Positions 7,739-14,478 of a stretch of 19,037 nt of DNA are shown here, one piece after another (the stretch's first letter is position 1; each line of letters starts with the position of its first letter). The DNA comes from JBDNJM01 sp041687755. Lineage in GTDB: Bacteria > Planctomycetota > UBA1135 > GCA-002686595. Where the stretch lies: positions 1 through 19,037 of the forward strand of contig JBDNJM010000077.1 of NCBI GenBank assembly GCA_041687755.1, in the 5' to 3' direction. A program made the translations under genes and the position numbers. The notes beneath the pieces were generated by a model. That model made no database searches. It saw only the letters and a program-made list of their open reading frames with translations, and was not told the origin of the DNA.

Positions 7739-9587
7739 ACTCGCGCGGCAGTAGCTCGATCAGCGCCGCCGCAAGCGGCTCGAGAGCCGGCAGCTCGAAC
7801 TCAGCCTCCAGCGAGACGCGGGCCGACCACTCAGGGCCGAGACGGGCGACGAGCTTGAAGCCCCGGCCGGATCCGAGGGCTAAGAACTCGGAGGCCCGCT
7901 CGGGCAGCCGCAGCCGCGCGCCGGTCACAGCAAGCGACGGCGAGAAGTTGGCGAGCACTAGGAACGCCTGGCCCGACTCGGAGTCGCGGCGCAGAAAGGC
8001 GTACAGCCAGTGCCCGCTCGCCGGCTCGCCTGGCACGCGCGCGAAGTCCGGGTTGTCGACGTTGTGCGCGTTGAGCGCGAAGGTCTCGCCGCGCGTGAAG
8101 GCCGGCTGCGCGACGATCCGGAACAGCTCGCCGTACCAGGCGCGCAGGTCGCGCTGCGCCGCCGTCAGCCCGGAACCGTCGCAGGCGCCATCCGCGCGCC
8201 ACTTAGCGAGCTCGGGCACGGTCGTGTAATCGAAGATCGAGGTGCGCCCGCCGTCGCCGCCGAAGCCTGCGGATTCGAGCGCCGGCTCGCCGACCTCCTG
8301 GCCCGCGTAGAGCATCAGCGGGCCCCGCCCGAGCCCGTAGAGCACGGCGCACGCCGGCCGCCCGACCTCCGCCCCGAGACCGCCCCAGGTCTCAGGATTA
8401 GCGAGCCGCACCTCGTCGTGGTTCTCGCCGTAGCGCAGGCTGCGATGGAAGCGCTCGCCGGTTTCGAGCAGCGCGTCCATATCGTTGCACCACTTGCCGT
8501 CCTCGTAGAGGCCCTCGAGCAGGTCGTAAATCGGATCGTCGTAGACCGCGTCGAACCCTGCATCCAACAGGGCGTCGAGCACGTTGCAGTCGGTCAGCTT
8601 CGCGGGATCGTTGTCGTAGGCCTCCGCGAAGAAGTAGGCGTCTGCGTCGCGCTCTCGGCAGCGCGCGATCGCCCAGGCCCAATATTCCATCGGGACCATG
8701 TGCGCCATGTCGACGCGGAACCCAGCAACGCCCAAGCCCTGCCAGTGCGCGAGCACCGCGTCGAGCTTGCACCATGTGTCCGGCACGGCATCGATGCCCG
8801 CTGTCGGCCCCGGCAGGTGGCTCGTTTCGCGTCCGCTCGTGAAGTCGTGCCCGAAGTTCAGCTTGACCGTCTCGTACCAGTCGCCCATCGAGGGCGCCCA
8901 GGTGATCGCGTTGTTGCCCGTGACGCGCCCGAAGTCCGTCTCCGGCGCGAACCGTCCGTCGCAGCCCGGCGCTGCCGCGTTGGGCAACCGCAGCGGCGCA
9001 CCGCCGCCGGCGTGCTCGTCGCCCAGGTAGAAGAAGTTGTTGTCGCTGCTGAAGAACACCGACCGATCGTCGCCCAGGCCCAAGTCGAACTCGGGGCGCA
9101 CGTCCGAGGCGTGGCTGCGGGCGACGTGGTTCGGAACGAAGTCGATCAGGACGTCGAGTCCATGCGCGCGCGCGCGTCCGATCAGCTCGCGAAACTCCCC
9201 CAGCCGACCCTCGCTCGTCGCCACGCGCCCCGCGTCCACGTAGTCCGGGCAGACGTCGAACAGGTCCCGTACGGCATAGGGACTGCCCGCCTGCCCCTTC
9301 AAGATGTCCGGGTCATCGGCCGGCCGATGCGGGTAGTCCGTCGCGCTGGCCTGCTCCAACACCCCGGTCAGCCACAGGTGCGTAAACCCGAGCTCCGCGA
9401 GGCTGCTGAGCGCGACGTCGTCGAAGTCCGCGAAGCGCCCGCAGCCGTTGCGCTCGAGGCTGCCTCCGGAAACGGTCTCCGGCGTCGCGTTGCCGAACAG
9501 CCGCGGCAGCACCTGATAGATGACGGGTCGGTCGGAGCGGGTCATGGGAAGCAGGGACAAAACGAAAGCGGCGACGCTCGGAAGCAT
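7737..9587 (-). CDS. GH13 alpha-amylase family glycoside hydrolase
   Basis: A 616-residue (alpha/beta)8-barrel enzyme acting on alpha-glucans or related alpha-glucosides. All four conserved GH13 regions are intact: region I DFVPNH (149-154), region II GFRVDMAH with nucleophile Asp293, region III FFAEAYD with acid/base Glu322, and region IV GENHDE with His390 and Asp391. The start of the domain (VIYQVLPRLFGN, NGCGRFADF, KGQAGSPYAVRD) resembles a subgroup well known from Bacteroidota. Two starts are possible: ATG at 9587 adds a 14-residue hydrophobic stretch, and ATG at 9545 begins right before the domain. The first would suggest export, the second a cytoplasmic enzyme; neither has a Shine-Dalgarno sequence. 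The gene lies 48 bp after the small folC-coupled gene and may be cotranscribed with it. No other sugar-metabolism gene is nearby. Confidence 0.94.
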   Translation of the reverse strand: MLPSVAAFVLSLLPMTRSDRPVIYQVLPRLFGNATPETVSGGSLERNGCGRFADFDDVALSSLAELGFTHLWLTGVLEQASATDYPHRPADDPDILKGQAGSPYAVRDLFDVCPDYVDAGRVATSEGRLGEFRELIGRARAHGLDVLIDFVPNHVARSHASDVRPEFDLGLGDDRSVFFSSDNNFFYLGDEHAGGGAPLRLPNAAAPGCDGRFAPETDFGRVTGNNAITWAPSMGDWYETVKLNFGHDFTSGRETSHLPGPTAGIDAVPDTWCKLDAVLAHWQGLGVAGFRVDMAHMVPMEYWAWAIARCRERDADAYFFAEAYDNDPAKLTDCNVLDALLDAGFDAVYDDPIYDLLEGLYEDGKWCNDMDALLETGERFHRSLRYGENHDEVRLANPETWGGLGAEVGRPACAVLYGLGRGPLMLYAGQEVGEPALESAGFGGDGGRTSIFDYTTVPELAKWRADGACDGSGLTAAQRDLRAWYGELFRIVAQPAFTRGETFALNAHNVDNPDFARVPGEPASGHWLYAFLRRDSESGQAFLVLANFSPSLAVTGARLRLPERASEFLALGSGRGFKLVARLGPEWSARVSLEAEFELPALEPLAAALIELLPRE

Positions 9588-9593
9588 CGCCGC

Positions 9594-9599
9594 ATCGTA
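9594..9599 (-). promoter_or_regulatory. Candidate -10 element (TACGAT) before GH13 gene
   Basis: On the minus strand TACGAT lies 6 nt upstream of the ATG at 9587. It matches TANNNT and would give a leaderless or near-leaderless transcript starting at that ATG. No -35 element is evident. Confidence 0.25.
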
Positions 9600-9635
9600 G
9601 TCGGTGCCCTCGAGCGGGCTCCAGCCGAGCCGGGC

Positions 9636-10148
9636 TCAGCCGGAAAAGTCGTACACGTAGGACAGGCGCGACTTGTTCAGGATCGCCCAGTCCATCTTGC
9701 CGAGGTTCTCGAGGTCGCGATCGCCGTCGAGGTTCATGCCGCGGACCTCGGGCTGGGTCATCACGAAGAACTTCTTCGTGTTCTGATCGTCGATCTCGTA
9801 GCTGCCGGGGCGCACGTTGCCGGCGACCTCGACGTTCAGGTTGCCCGTGTAGAAGACACGGACGCGGTTGAGCTTCTGGGGGCGCTCCGAGGCCATCTTC
9901 GCGATCATCGGATCGGTCGTCGAGTCGAGGAACTCGTGGGCCATCAGGATCTCGTCAATATTGACGTGCACCAGGGGTGTCTGAATCCGATCGCGGCTGC
10001 CGAGATCAATCAGCGTCGCGTCGCGCACACGCAGGAAGTACCGCCGATACTCATCGAGCATCTGGCTGAGGCGCGCGTATTTGTTCTCGACCTGACCCTT
10101 GATCAGGAACGAGTCCGTCAGGAGTAGATCGGAGACGATGGTCAACAT
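9636..10148 (-). CDS. Uncharacterised duplicated small beta-domain protein coupled to folC
   Basis: A 170-residue soluble protein without signal peptide or membrane segment. The ATG at 10148 is preceded by a clear Shine-Dalgarno AGAGGA (10158-10153), and the first codons overlap the folC stop by 7 nt, so translational coupling is likely. The N-terminal half (about 1-75) has the pattern LLTDSFLIKGQV, RLSQMLDE, YFLRVRDATL, LVHVNIDEILMAHEF, which recalls small beta-barrel DUF6812-type proteins; this is from memory and tentative. The C-terminal half appears to repeat it: VFYTGNLNVEVAGNV, KKFFVMTQPEV, DWAILNKSRLSYVYDF. The function is unknown; a regulatory or protein-binding role would fit a small duplicated beta domain, but nothing in the sequence shows it. 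No catalytic motif or cysteine cluster is seen. Confidence 0.82.
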   Translation of the reverse strand: MLTIVSDLLLTDSFLIKGQVENKYARLSQMLDEYRRYFLRVRDATLIDLGSRDRIQTPLVHVNIDEILMAHEFLDSTTDPMIAKMASERPQKLNRVRVFYTGNLNVEVAGNVRPGSYEIDDQNTKKFFVMTQPEVRGMNLDGDRDLENLGKMDWAILNKSRLSYVYDFSG

Positions 10149-11413
10149 CGATTCCTCTGTAGGTGGCGGACGAGTTCGGGTCTCAGCGCCCCCGCCAAAT
10201 GGAGGGACCCCGTGACGAGGAGCCAGCGACCCGCCGATTCCTCGACGCCCGCGAGGACGGCAGTCCAAGGGTCAGAGGCATTTAGCGCCTCCAAACCGAG
10301 CTCCGAGGCCTTTGCGACCAACTCCTCCGAAGAGAAGTAGAGCGTCGGGTCCAAGGACGTACAGAAGACCCTATCGGCCCGGCCGGCGAGCAGCTTGAGC
10401 ATCGCGTCCGCGTCCTTGGCCCGAGCCGTCCCGAAGACCACGGAGGGGCGCCCCGGCAGGCTCGAATCCTGCCCCAGCACGTCCAGGACGCCCTCGAGGC
10501 TGTCCGGGGTGTGGGCGCCGTCGAGGACGATCGGAACACCCGCCAGGGGTCCGAAGCGCTCGAGGCGGGCCGGCAGCCGGGGCTCGACGAGGTCTGCGTC
10601 CTCAACGTGCGGGACCGGCTCTCCGGCCGCCCGGCGCTGGGCGTCCAGCCGGCCGAGCACCTCGAAGGCCAGGTCGCGGTTGAACTCAGGGAAGCCCGAC
10701 CGCTCCACCTGGGCCAGGTAGAGCAGGACCGCTCCGACCGCGCCGGCCCGCGCGGCGATCACCTGCGCGGCCGGGTCCTCCGGGTGGAGGCCGCACATCG
10801 CCGGCACGCCCGGCTTCAGGATGCCCGCCTTCTCCGCCGCGATCTTCTCGCGCGTGTCGCCGAGCACCTCGACGTGCTCCAGCTCGATCGTCGTGATGAC
10901 CGTCATCTCGGGCGAGACCACGTTCGTCGAGTCCAGGCGCCCCCCCAAGCCGACCTCGATCACCGCCCAGGTCAGGCCGGCCTCGGCCAGGGCCAGGAAA
11001 CCGGCGGCCGTGACCAGATCGAACCAGGTCGCGGGCTCCTCGCTCGCCCCGCGGGCGTCCTCGGCGGCCAGGGTGCGCTCGAGCGCCCCGGCCCAGGGCT
11101 CGTCCGCAATCGGCTCGCCCTCGATCACGACGCGCTCGTTGATGCGCTCCACGTGCGGCGAGCCGTAGCGCCCGACCCGCTCGCCGCGAGCAGCGAGCCC
11201 GGCGGCGATCCATGCCGCGGTCGAGCCCTTGCCCTTGCTCCCGGCCAGATGCACGACCCGCAGCCGCTGTTCGGGGGACCCCAGCGCCAGGCACAGCCGG
11301 CGGATGGGATCGAGCCCCACCCGCATCCCCGCGGAGCGGTCGCGCTGCTCCCAGTCCACGCGTCCATCGAGCCGGCGCAGGACCTGGGTGAGTCGTTCGG
11401 AAGTACTGTCCAT
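10142..11413 (-). CDS. folC: Bifunctional folylpolyglutamate/dihydrofolate synthase
   Basis: A 423-residue Mur-ligase-family enzyme that adds glutamate to folates, and in most bacteria also to dihydropteroate, using ATP in the cytoplasm. Visible motifs are the P-loop GSKGKGST (58-65), YGSPHVERINER (83-94), VIEVGLGGRLDSTNVV (151-166), LGDTREKIAAEKAGILKPG with the expected carbamylated Lys195, and LDGAHTPDSL in the C-terminal domain. The usual DHxxxLG appears as EHVEVLG, an Asp-to-Glu change. Length is normal. The ATG at 11413 has no Shine-Dalgarno sequence. The gene diverges from the Nudix gene across 164 bp, and its 3' end overlaps the next gene by 7 nt. The accD and dedD genes often found beside folC elsewhere are absent. 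Confidence 0.95.
   Translation of the reverse strand: MDSTSERLTQVLRRLDGRVDWEQRDRSAGMRVGLDPIRRLCLALGSPEQRLRVVHLAGSKGKGSTAAWIAAGLAARGERVGRYGSPHVERINERVVIEGEPIADEPWAGALERTLAAEDARGASEEPATWFDLVTAAGFLALAEAGLTWAVIEVGLGGRLDSTNVVSPEMTVITTIELEHVEVLGDTREKIAAEKAGILKPGVPAMCGLHPEDPAAQVIAARAGAVGAVLLYLAQVERSGFPEFNRDLAFEVLGRLDAQRRAAGEPVPHVEDADLVEPRLPARLERFGPLAGVPIVLDGAHTPDSLEGVLDVLGQDSSLPGRPSVVFGTARAKDADAMLKLLAGRADRVFCTSLDPTLYFSSEELVAKASELGLEALNASDPWTAVLAGVEESAGRWLLVTGSLHLAGALRPELVRHLQRNRC
10153..10158 (-). promoter_or_regulatory. Strong Shine-Dalgarno AGAGGA inside folC 3' end
   Basis: AGAGGA stands 4 nt before the ATG at 10148 on the minus strand, within the last codons of folC. It settles the start of the downstream gene and contrasts with the many starts in this window that lack any such element. 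Confidence 0.75.
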
Positions 11414-11430
11414 TGGGAGACTTGGCCGGG

Positions 11431-11436
11431 AGCGTA
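11431..11436 (-). promoter_or_regulatory. Candidate -10 element (TACGCT) for folC
   Basis: On the minus strand TACGCT lies 17 nt before the folC ATG and would give a leader of about ten bases. It sits in the 164-bp divergent region shared with the Nudix gene, where TATCTT at 11530-11535 is the corresponding candidate on the plus strand. No convincing -35 partner is seen for either. Confidence 0.25.
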
Positions 11437-11577
11437 CGGCTTTTGGGGGACCCTAGATCGCAACCAGGGGCTCCTCCCCGGGGCGCCGCGGCCGATAACG
11501 TTCAGTGAAAACCCGCATTCGGACTGGCCTATCTTCCGGCTAAGGCCCCCACGAGACAACCCGGCGTTCCGCTCCCC

Positions 11578-12048
11578 ATGGAAAACCAAGACGACAATCG
11601 GGGGTCCTCGGACTCCACGCCCGACCCGACCCAGGACATCCTCCACCGGGTGCGCGTGTTCGTCTACAGCTTCACGGCCGGCCAGCCCGGCTACCTGCTG
11701 CTGCGCCGCGACCAGGGCGTGGAGAGCTTCTGGACTCCGCTCGACGGGCCGCTGGGCTTTGGCGAGCAACTCGAGTCCGCGGTCCAGCGGGAGGTCCGCG
11801 ATGAGACCGGCATTCTGCGCTCGAGCGACCTGATCGACCTCCAGATGCCGACCCACTTCCTGCTCGGTGACGAATGCGTGGTCGAGTGGCGCTACGGCTT
11901 GCGCGCCGGTGAGGCACCGGAGGTGCTCAAGCTCGATCCCGCCTGGGCCGAGTACCGCTGGGCCGGTTTCGACGAGGCCTTCCAGGGTCTTGGATTCGAG
12001 CACGACCGCGCTGCTATCCTGCGGCTGCACACGCTCCTGGCCGCGTAA
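11578..12048 (+). CDS. Nudix (NUDIX) hydrolase
   Basis: A 156-residue Nudix-fold pyrophosphohydrolase. The Nudix box runs from Gly57 to Ile79 and fits G-x5-E-x7-RE-V-x-D-E-x-G-I, with Asp at the first of the two acidic positions, a common variant that should still bind magnesium. The N-terminal 20 residues are polar and low-complexity. Pattern and size recall the NudB-like group (dihydroneopterin triphosphate or nucleotide triphosphates), and the C-terminal EVLKLDPAWAEYRWAGFDEA segment fits that fold. Because NudB works in folate synthesis, the divergent folC neighbour makes a folate-linked role attractive, but this is inference. The ATG at 11578 follows a C-rich leader with no Shine-Dalgarno sequence. 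It appears monocistronic; the next gene lies 289 bp downstream. Confidence 0.9.
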   Translation: MENQDDNRGSSDSTPDPTQDILHRVRVFVYSFTAGQPGYLLLRRDQGVESFWTPLDGPLGFGEQLESAVQREVRDETGILRSSDLIDLQMPTHFLLGDECVVEWRYGLRAGEAPEVLKLDPAWAEYRWAGFDEAFQGLGFEHDRAAILRLHTLLAA

Positions 12049-12337
12049 ACAGGGCCGCTCGGTGGGCTGAGGCCAGCGACGTAGCTCAAGCAGAAGAGAC
12101 GGCGGAAGCGGTAGACGCCGCAGCCGGCCGTCGCAGGGCCGAGACCGAGATCGACACGGCCTTCGTCGTGATCGTGACTCCGGTAGTGCTGCGCTTCGCA
12201 CTGACCCGGCGGGTTGATCGTTTTGGCATGCGCCCTCGGGGCGCGCCGGGGGCTTGAGCAGCTCGGCGGATCGCGAGTCCCGCGCTCGCGCGAGGCGCTG
12301 AGAAATCCGAAGCACCCGCCTGCTAGGCTCGGCCCCC
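12049..12337. other. Intergenic region between Nudix and YxjI-like genes
   Basis: No gene with a normal start is supported. One frame stays open from the Nudix 3' end to a TGA at 12255-12257 and reads partly protein-like (TAFVVIVTPVVLRFAL), but has no start codon near its beginning, so it may be a relic or chance. A short segment near 12080-12110 looks like a tRNA D-arm but no T-arm follows. The right end holds a candidate -10 box. Confidence 0.4.
12324..12329 (+). promoter_or_regulatory. Candidate -10 element (TAGGCT) for YxjI-like gene
   Basis: TAGGCT matches TANNNT and ends 8 nt before the ATG at 12338, with only CGGCCCCC between them. This layout implies a transcript with almost no leader. 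A -35 element is not seen. Confidence 0.3.
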
Positions 12338-12898
12338 ATGCCCGCCATCTACGAGCTCAGCCACTACGTCGTGCGCCGCAAGATCCTGAAGATCCTCGGC
12401 GCCAGCTTCCACGTCTACGACGACTCCGAGAACCTGGTCGCCTTCTGCTCCCAGAAGGCGTTCAAGCTGCGCGAGGACATCCGCGTGTTCGAGGACGAGG
12501 CCCAGACCCGCCCGCTGCTGCGCATCCAGGCGCGCCAGGTGATCGACTTCTCCGCGAGCTACGACATCGTGGACGAAGTCAGCGGTCAGAAGGTCGGCGC
12601 CGCGCGCCGCAAGGGCCTCGGCTCGCTGGTGCGCGACTCCTGGGAGATTCTTGACGAGAACGATGCGCTCCTCGACCGCCTGCAGGAAGACTCCGTTGCC
12701 AAAGCCCTTGCGCGTCGCTTCCTCAGCAATCTGATCCCGCAGCGCTTCCAGCTCGGCCGCGGCGTCACGCTGAGCCAACGCTTCAACCCGTTCGTCTACC
12801 GGCTCGAGGTCACCCTCGCGCCGAACAACGACATCGACCCCCGCCTCGTCTTCGGAGCGGCCGCGCTGATCGCCGCCATCGAAGGCCGGCAAGACTGA
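12338..12898 (+). CDS. LURP-one-related / YxjI-like protein (tubby C-terminal fold)
   Basis: A 186-residue protein resembling the LOR/YxjI (DUF567) and scramblase-related families, which share a 12-strand barrel around a central hydrophobic helix. Supporting segments are ILGASFHVYDDSENLVAFCS (19-38), LREDIRVFEDEAQTRPLLRI (44-63), IDFSASYDIVDEVSGQKVGA (68-87), and a later RLEVTLAP, followed by a hydrophobic helix (FGAAALIAAIEG). There is no signal peptide, so it is probably cytosolic, possibly touching the membrane through the terminal helix. Family members are poorly characterised; lipid or nucleic-acid ligand binding is proposed for some. The ATG at 12338 is first after a TANNNT box. A zinc-ribbon membrane protein follows after 14 bp, suggesting a two-gene operon. 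Confidence 0.78.
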   Translation: MPAIYELSHYVVRRKILKILGASFHVYDDSENLVAFCSQKAFKLREDIRVFEDEAQTRPLLRIQARQVIDFSASYDIVDEVSGQKVGAARRKGLGSLVRDSWEILDENDALLDRLQEDSVAKALARRFLSNLIPQRFQLGRGVTLSQRFNPFVYRLEVTLAPNNDIDPRLVFGAAALIAAIEGRQD

Positions 12899-12912
12899 CG
12901 TCTCAAGCGCCC

Positions 12913-13182
12913 GTGCCTCCGACCACCGACTGCGAGCACTGCCTGAACCGCTTCGAGGCCGAACTCGGCCTTGAGGGCGCGCTCGTCAATTGCCCCGACT
13001 GCGGCCAGGCCACGCGTGCTGCCGGCGACGGCGACTGGCTCTGGTCCGGCCTAAAGATCCTCGCCTTGATTGCCGTCGTGGCTGTCGGGATCCTGGTCTC
13101 TACGCAGTACGGCGTCGTGATCGGACTCGGCGCCGCCCTCGCTGGAGCCGCGCTGCTCTGGCTGATCAGTCAGGCCGCCTGA
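12913..13182 (+). CDS. Small zinc-ribbon membrane protein
   Basis: An 89-residue protein with an N-terminal zinc ribbon formed by Cys7, Cys10, Cys27 and Cys30 (CEHC and CPDC), then two closely spaced hydrophobic segments at about 45-62 and 66-86. The start is GTG at 12913, 14 bp after the YxjI-like gene; no Shine-Dalgarno is visible, so coupling to the upstream gene is plausible. The ribbon probably lies in the cytosol. Zinc ribbons joined to short membrane hairpins are common in bacterial proteins of unknown function, and may serve as membrane adaptors. The gene ends 91 bp before the convergent DUF1501 stop. Confidence 0.75.
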   Translation: MPPTTDCEHCLNRFEAELGLEGALVNCPDCGQATRAAGDGDWLWSGLKILALIAVVAVGILVSTQYGVVIGLGAALAGAALLWLISQAA

Positions 13183-13273
13183 GCCCGCGAATTTGGATTC
13201 GCGATGAGCGCGGGAGGAGCCTCGCGGGGCGGCCGCATCCCGCGACTCGCCCCGCGCTGTAGCGCGCTTCGAA
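13183..13273. terminator. Hairpin cluster between convergent genes
   Basis: Three inverted repeats lie in this 91-bp gap: CGCGAAT/ATTCGCG (13186-13203, 4-nt loop), CGCGGGGCG/CGCCCCGCG (13223-13256, 9-bp stem, 16-nt loop) and GCGCT/AGCGC (13254-13265). All are symmetric, so they can fold in either transcript and probably serve as a bidirectional terminator region, even though no T-tract is present. Confidence 0.5.
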
Positions 13274-14470
13274 TCACGCCGGCTTGATTAGGTCGGTCTT
13301 CTTGTAGCGCTCGCCCAGAATATCGGCCGACTCCATCGAGAACAGATCCTCGATGAGCTCCGCGTAGATCGAGCGGAAGTCGCAGGTGTGCAGCATGTCG
13401 CCGCGCTCGTCCAGGTCGACCAGCGAGGGGTGCTTGCCGTGCACGCCGCGCTTGGCGCGCGGGCCGCCAATCAGCACCGGACCCGAGGTGCCGTGGTCCG
13501 TCCCGCCCGACGCGTTCTCCTGCACCCGGCGGCCAAACTCGCTGTGCACCAGCACCACGACGTTTTCGGCGGCGGTGCGCCCCTTGAGGTCGTCGAGGAA
13601 TGCGCCCAGCCCTTCGTCGAGGTCGCGCATGCGGTTGGCGTGGCGGGTCGCCTGGCCGTTGTGGGTGTCGAAGCCACCCAGCTCCACACCGATCACGGCC
13701 GCGCCGACGCGCGCCTCGATCAGGGCCGCTGCCACCCGCAGCGCGCCGGGGAAGTCCCCGCGTGGATACTCCGCCGTCGGCTCGTAGCCGGCGACCGCGG
13801 AGCGCAGCTCGAGGCTCGATCCGCGCGCTTCCTGCATGATTCCGCGCACGAACTCGAGGTTCGAGCTCGAGGATGAAGCGCTGCCCATGCCGCCGCCCAG
13901 CTCGCCCTGATCACTCGCGTAGCGGTACGCCGCGGGAGTCGGGAACGAGAGCGCCCGAAACTCCGGCGAGTACATCGAGTAGGGCACCGAGCCGCCCACG
14001 TGCACCAACCCGTGGTGCTCGAGCTGCTCCATATTTTCCGCCAGGCGTCCGACCCAGCCCGTACCGGTGTCGCGGCCGCGCTCGTCGGCGGCGTGCCAGA
14101 TCTCCATGGACTTGAAGTGCGAGCGGTTCGGGTCGGGGTAGCCCACGCCCAGCTGCACGCCGAGGTTGCCGCGGTCGAAGTGCCTGGCGAGCCGCTCGAG
14201 CCGTGGCGCGAACGCCACATTCTTGTCGAGCCTGCGCAGGTCCTTCTCGACCTGCGCGACCTTGGGCCGCGCCTCCCAGTACGCGTCGTCCCTGAACGGC
14301 ACGACGGTATTCAGGCCGTCGTTGCCGCCCGAGAGCTGCACGAGCACCAGGCACGGCGGTGATTCCTGCCCGCGCGAAGCCCCGCGCATTGCGTTCAGCC
14401 GGAACGAGGAGAGCCCTGCGAAGCCCACGCCGGCAGCGCCGGCCTTCAGAAGATGTCGTCGGTTGAGCAT
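13274..14470 (-). CDS. DUF1501 family protein with Tat signal
   Basis: A 398-residue protein exported by the twin-arginine route, judged from RRHLLKAG at residues 4-11 followed by a hydrophobic stretch. DUF1501 belongs to the alkaline-phosphatase-like/sulfatase-like superfamily; typical segments are LVLVQLSGGNDGLNTVVP (41-58), GVELGGFDTHNGQ, and the C-terminal HSEFGRRVQENASGGTDHGTSGP. The upstream ATG at 14470 is chosen because it directly precedes the Tat motif, although the frame stays open for another 276 bp inside the DUF1800 gene. It follows that gene by 8 bp, so the two are an operon. The pair is conserved in planctomycetes and other phyla, and its biochemical role is not established. 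Export folded via Tat fits a metal-dependent enzyme. Confidence 0.92.
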   Translation of the reverse strand: MLNRRHLLKAGAAGVGFAGLSSFRLNAMRGASRGQESPPCLVLVQLSGGNDGLNTVVPFRDDAYWEARPKVAQVEKDLRRLDKNVAFAPRLERLARHFDRGNLGVQLGVGYPDPNRSHFKSMEIWHAADERGRDTGTGWVGRLAENMEQLEHHGLVHVGGSVPYSMYSPEFRALSFPTPAAYRYASDQGELGGGMGSASSSSSNLEFVRGIMQEARGSSLELRSAVAGYEPTAEYPRGDFPGALRVAAALIEARVGAAVIGVELGGFDTHNGQATRHANRMRDLDEGLGAFLDDLKGRTAAENVVVLVHSEFGRRVQENASGGTDHGTSGPVLIGGPRAKRGVHGKHPSLVDLDERGDMLHTCDFRSIYAELIEDLFSMESADILGERYKKTDLIKPA

Positions 14471-14478
14471 GGTCGGTA

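Noticed and set aside
9164..9178. Alternating CG run as possible Z-DNA or regulatory tract
   Set aside because: It lies inside the GH13 gene and is explained by Arg-Ala-Arg-Ala codons.
8010..10127. A 705-codon open frame on the + strand, antisense to the GH13 and folC-coupled genes
   Set aside because: Long antisense frames are expected in GC-rich codons. The opposite strand carries all GH13 catalytic motifs, and the antisense product has no recognisable domain.
10511..11833. A 440-codon + strand frame antisense to folC and running into the Nudix gene
   Set aside because: folC motifs and the Nudix box define the real frames; this one crosses both and the divergent promoter region.
12043..12060. 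Programmed frameshift extending the Nudix protein
   Set aside because: No slippery heptamer precedes the TAA, and the Nudix fold is complete at 156 residues.
12078..12150. tRNA-like segment (GTAGCTCAAGCAG and GGTAGACGCC)
   Set aside because: There is no T-loop and no matching 7-bp acceptor stem, and two D-arm-like pieces from different tRNA types are jumbled.
11125..12348. A 407-codon minus-strand frame across the folC 5' end, the Nudix gene and the gap beyond
   Set aside because: It covers two well-supported genes in other frames, and its product is Arg/Pro/Ser-rich shadow sequence.
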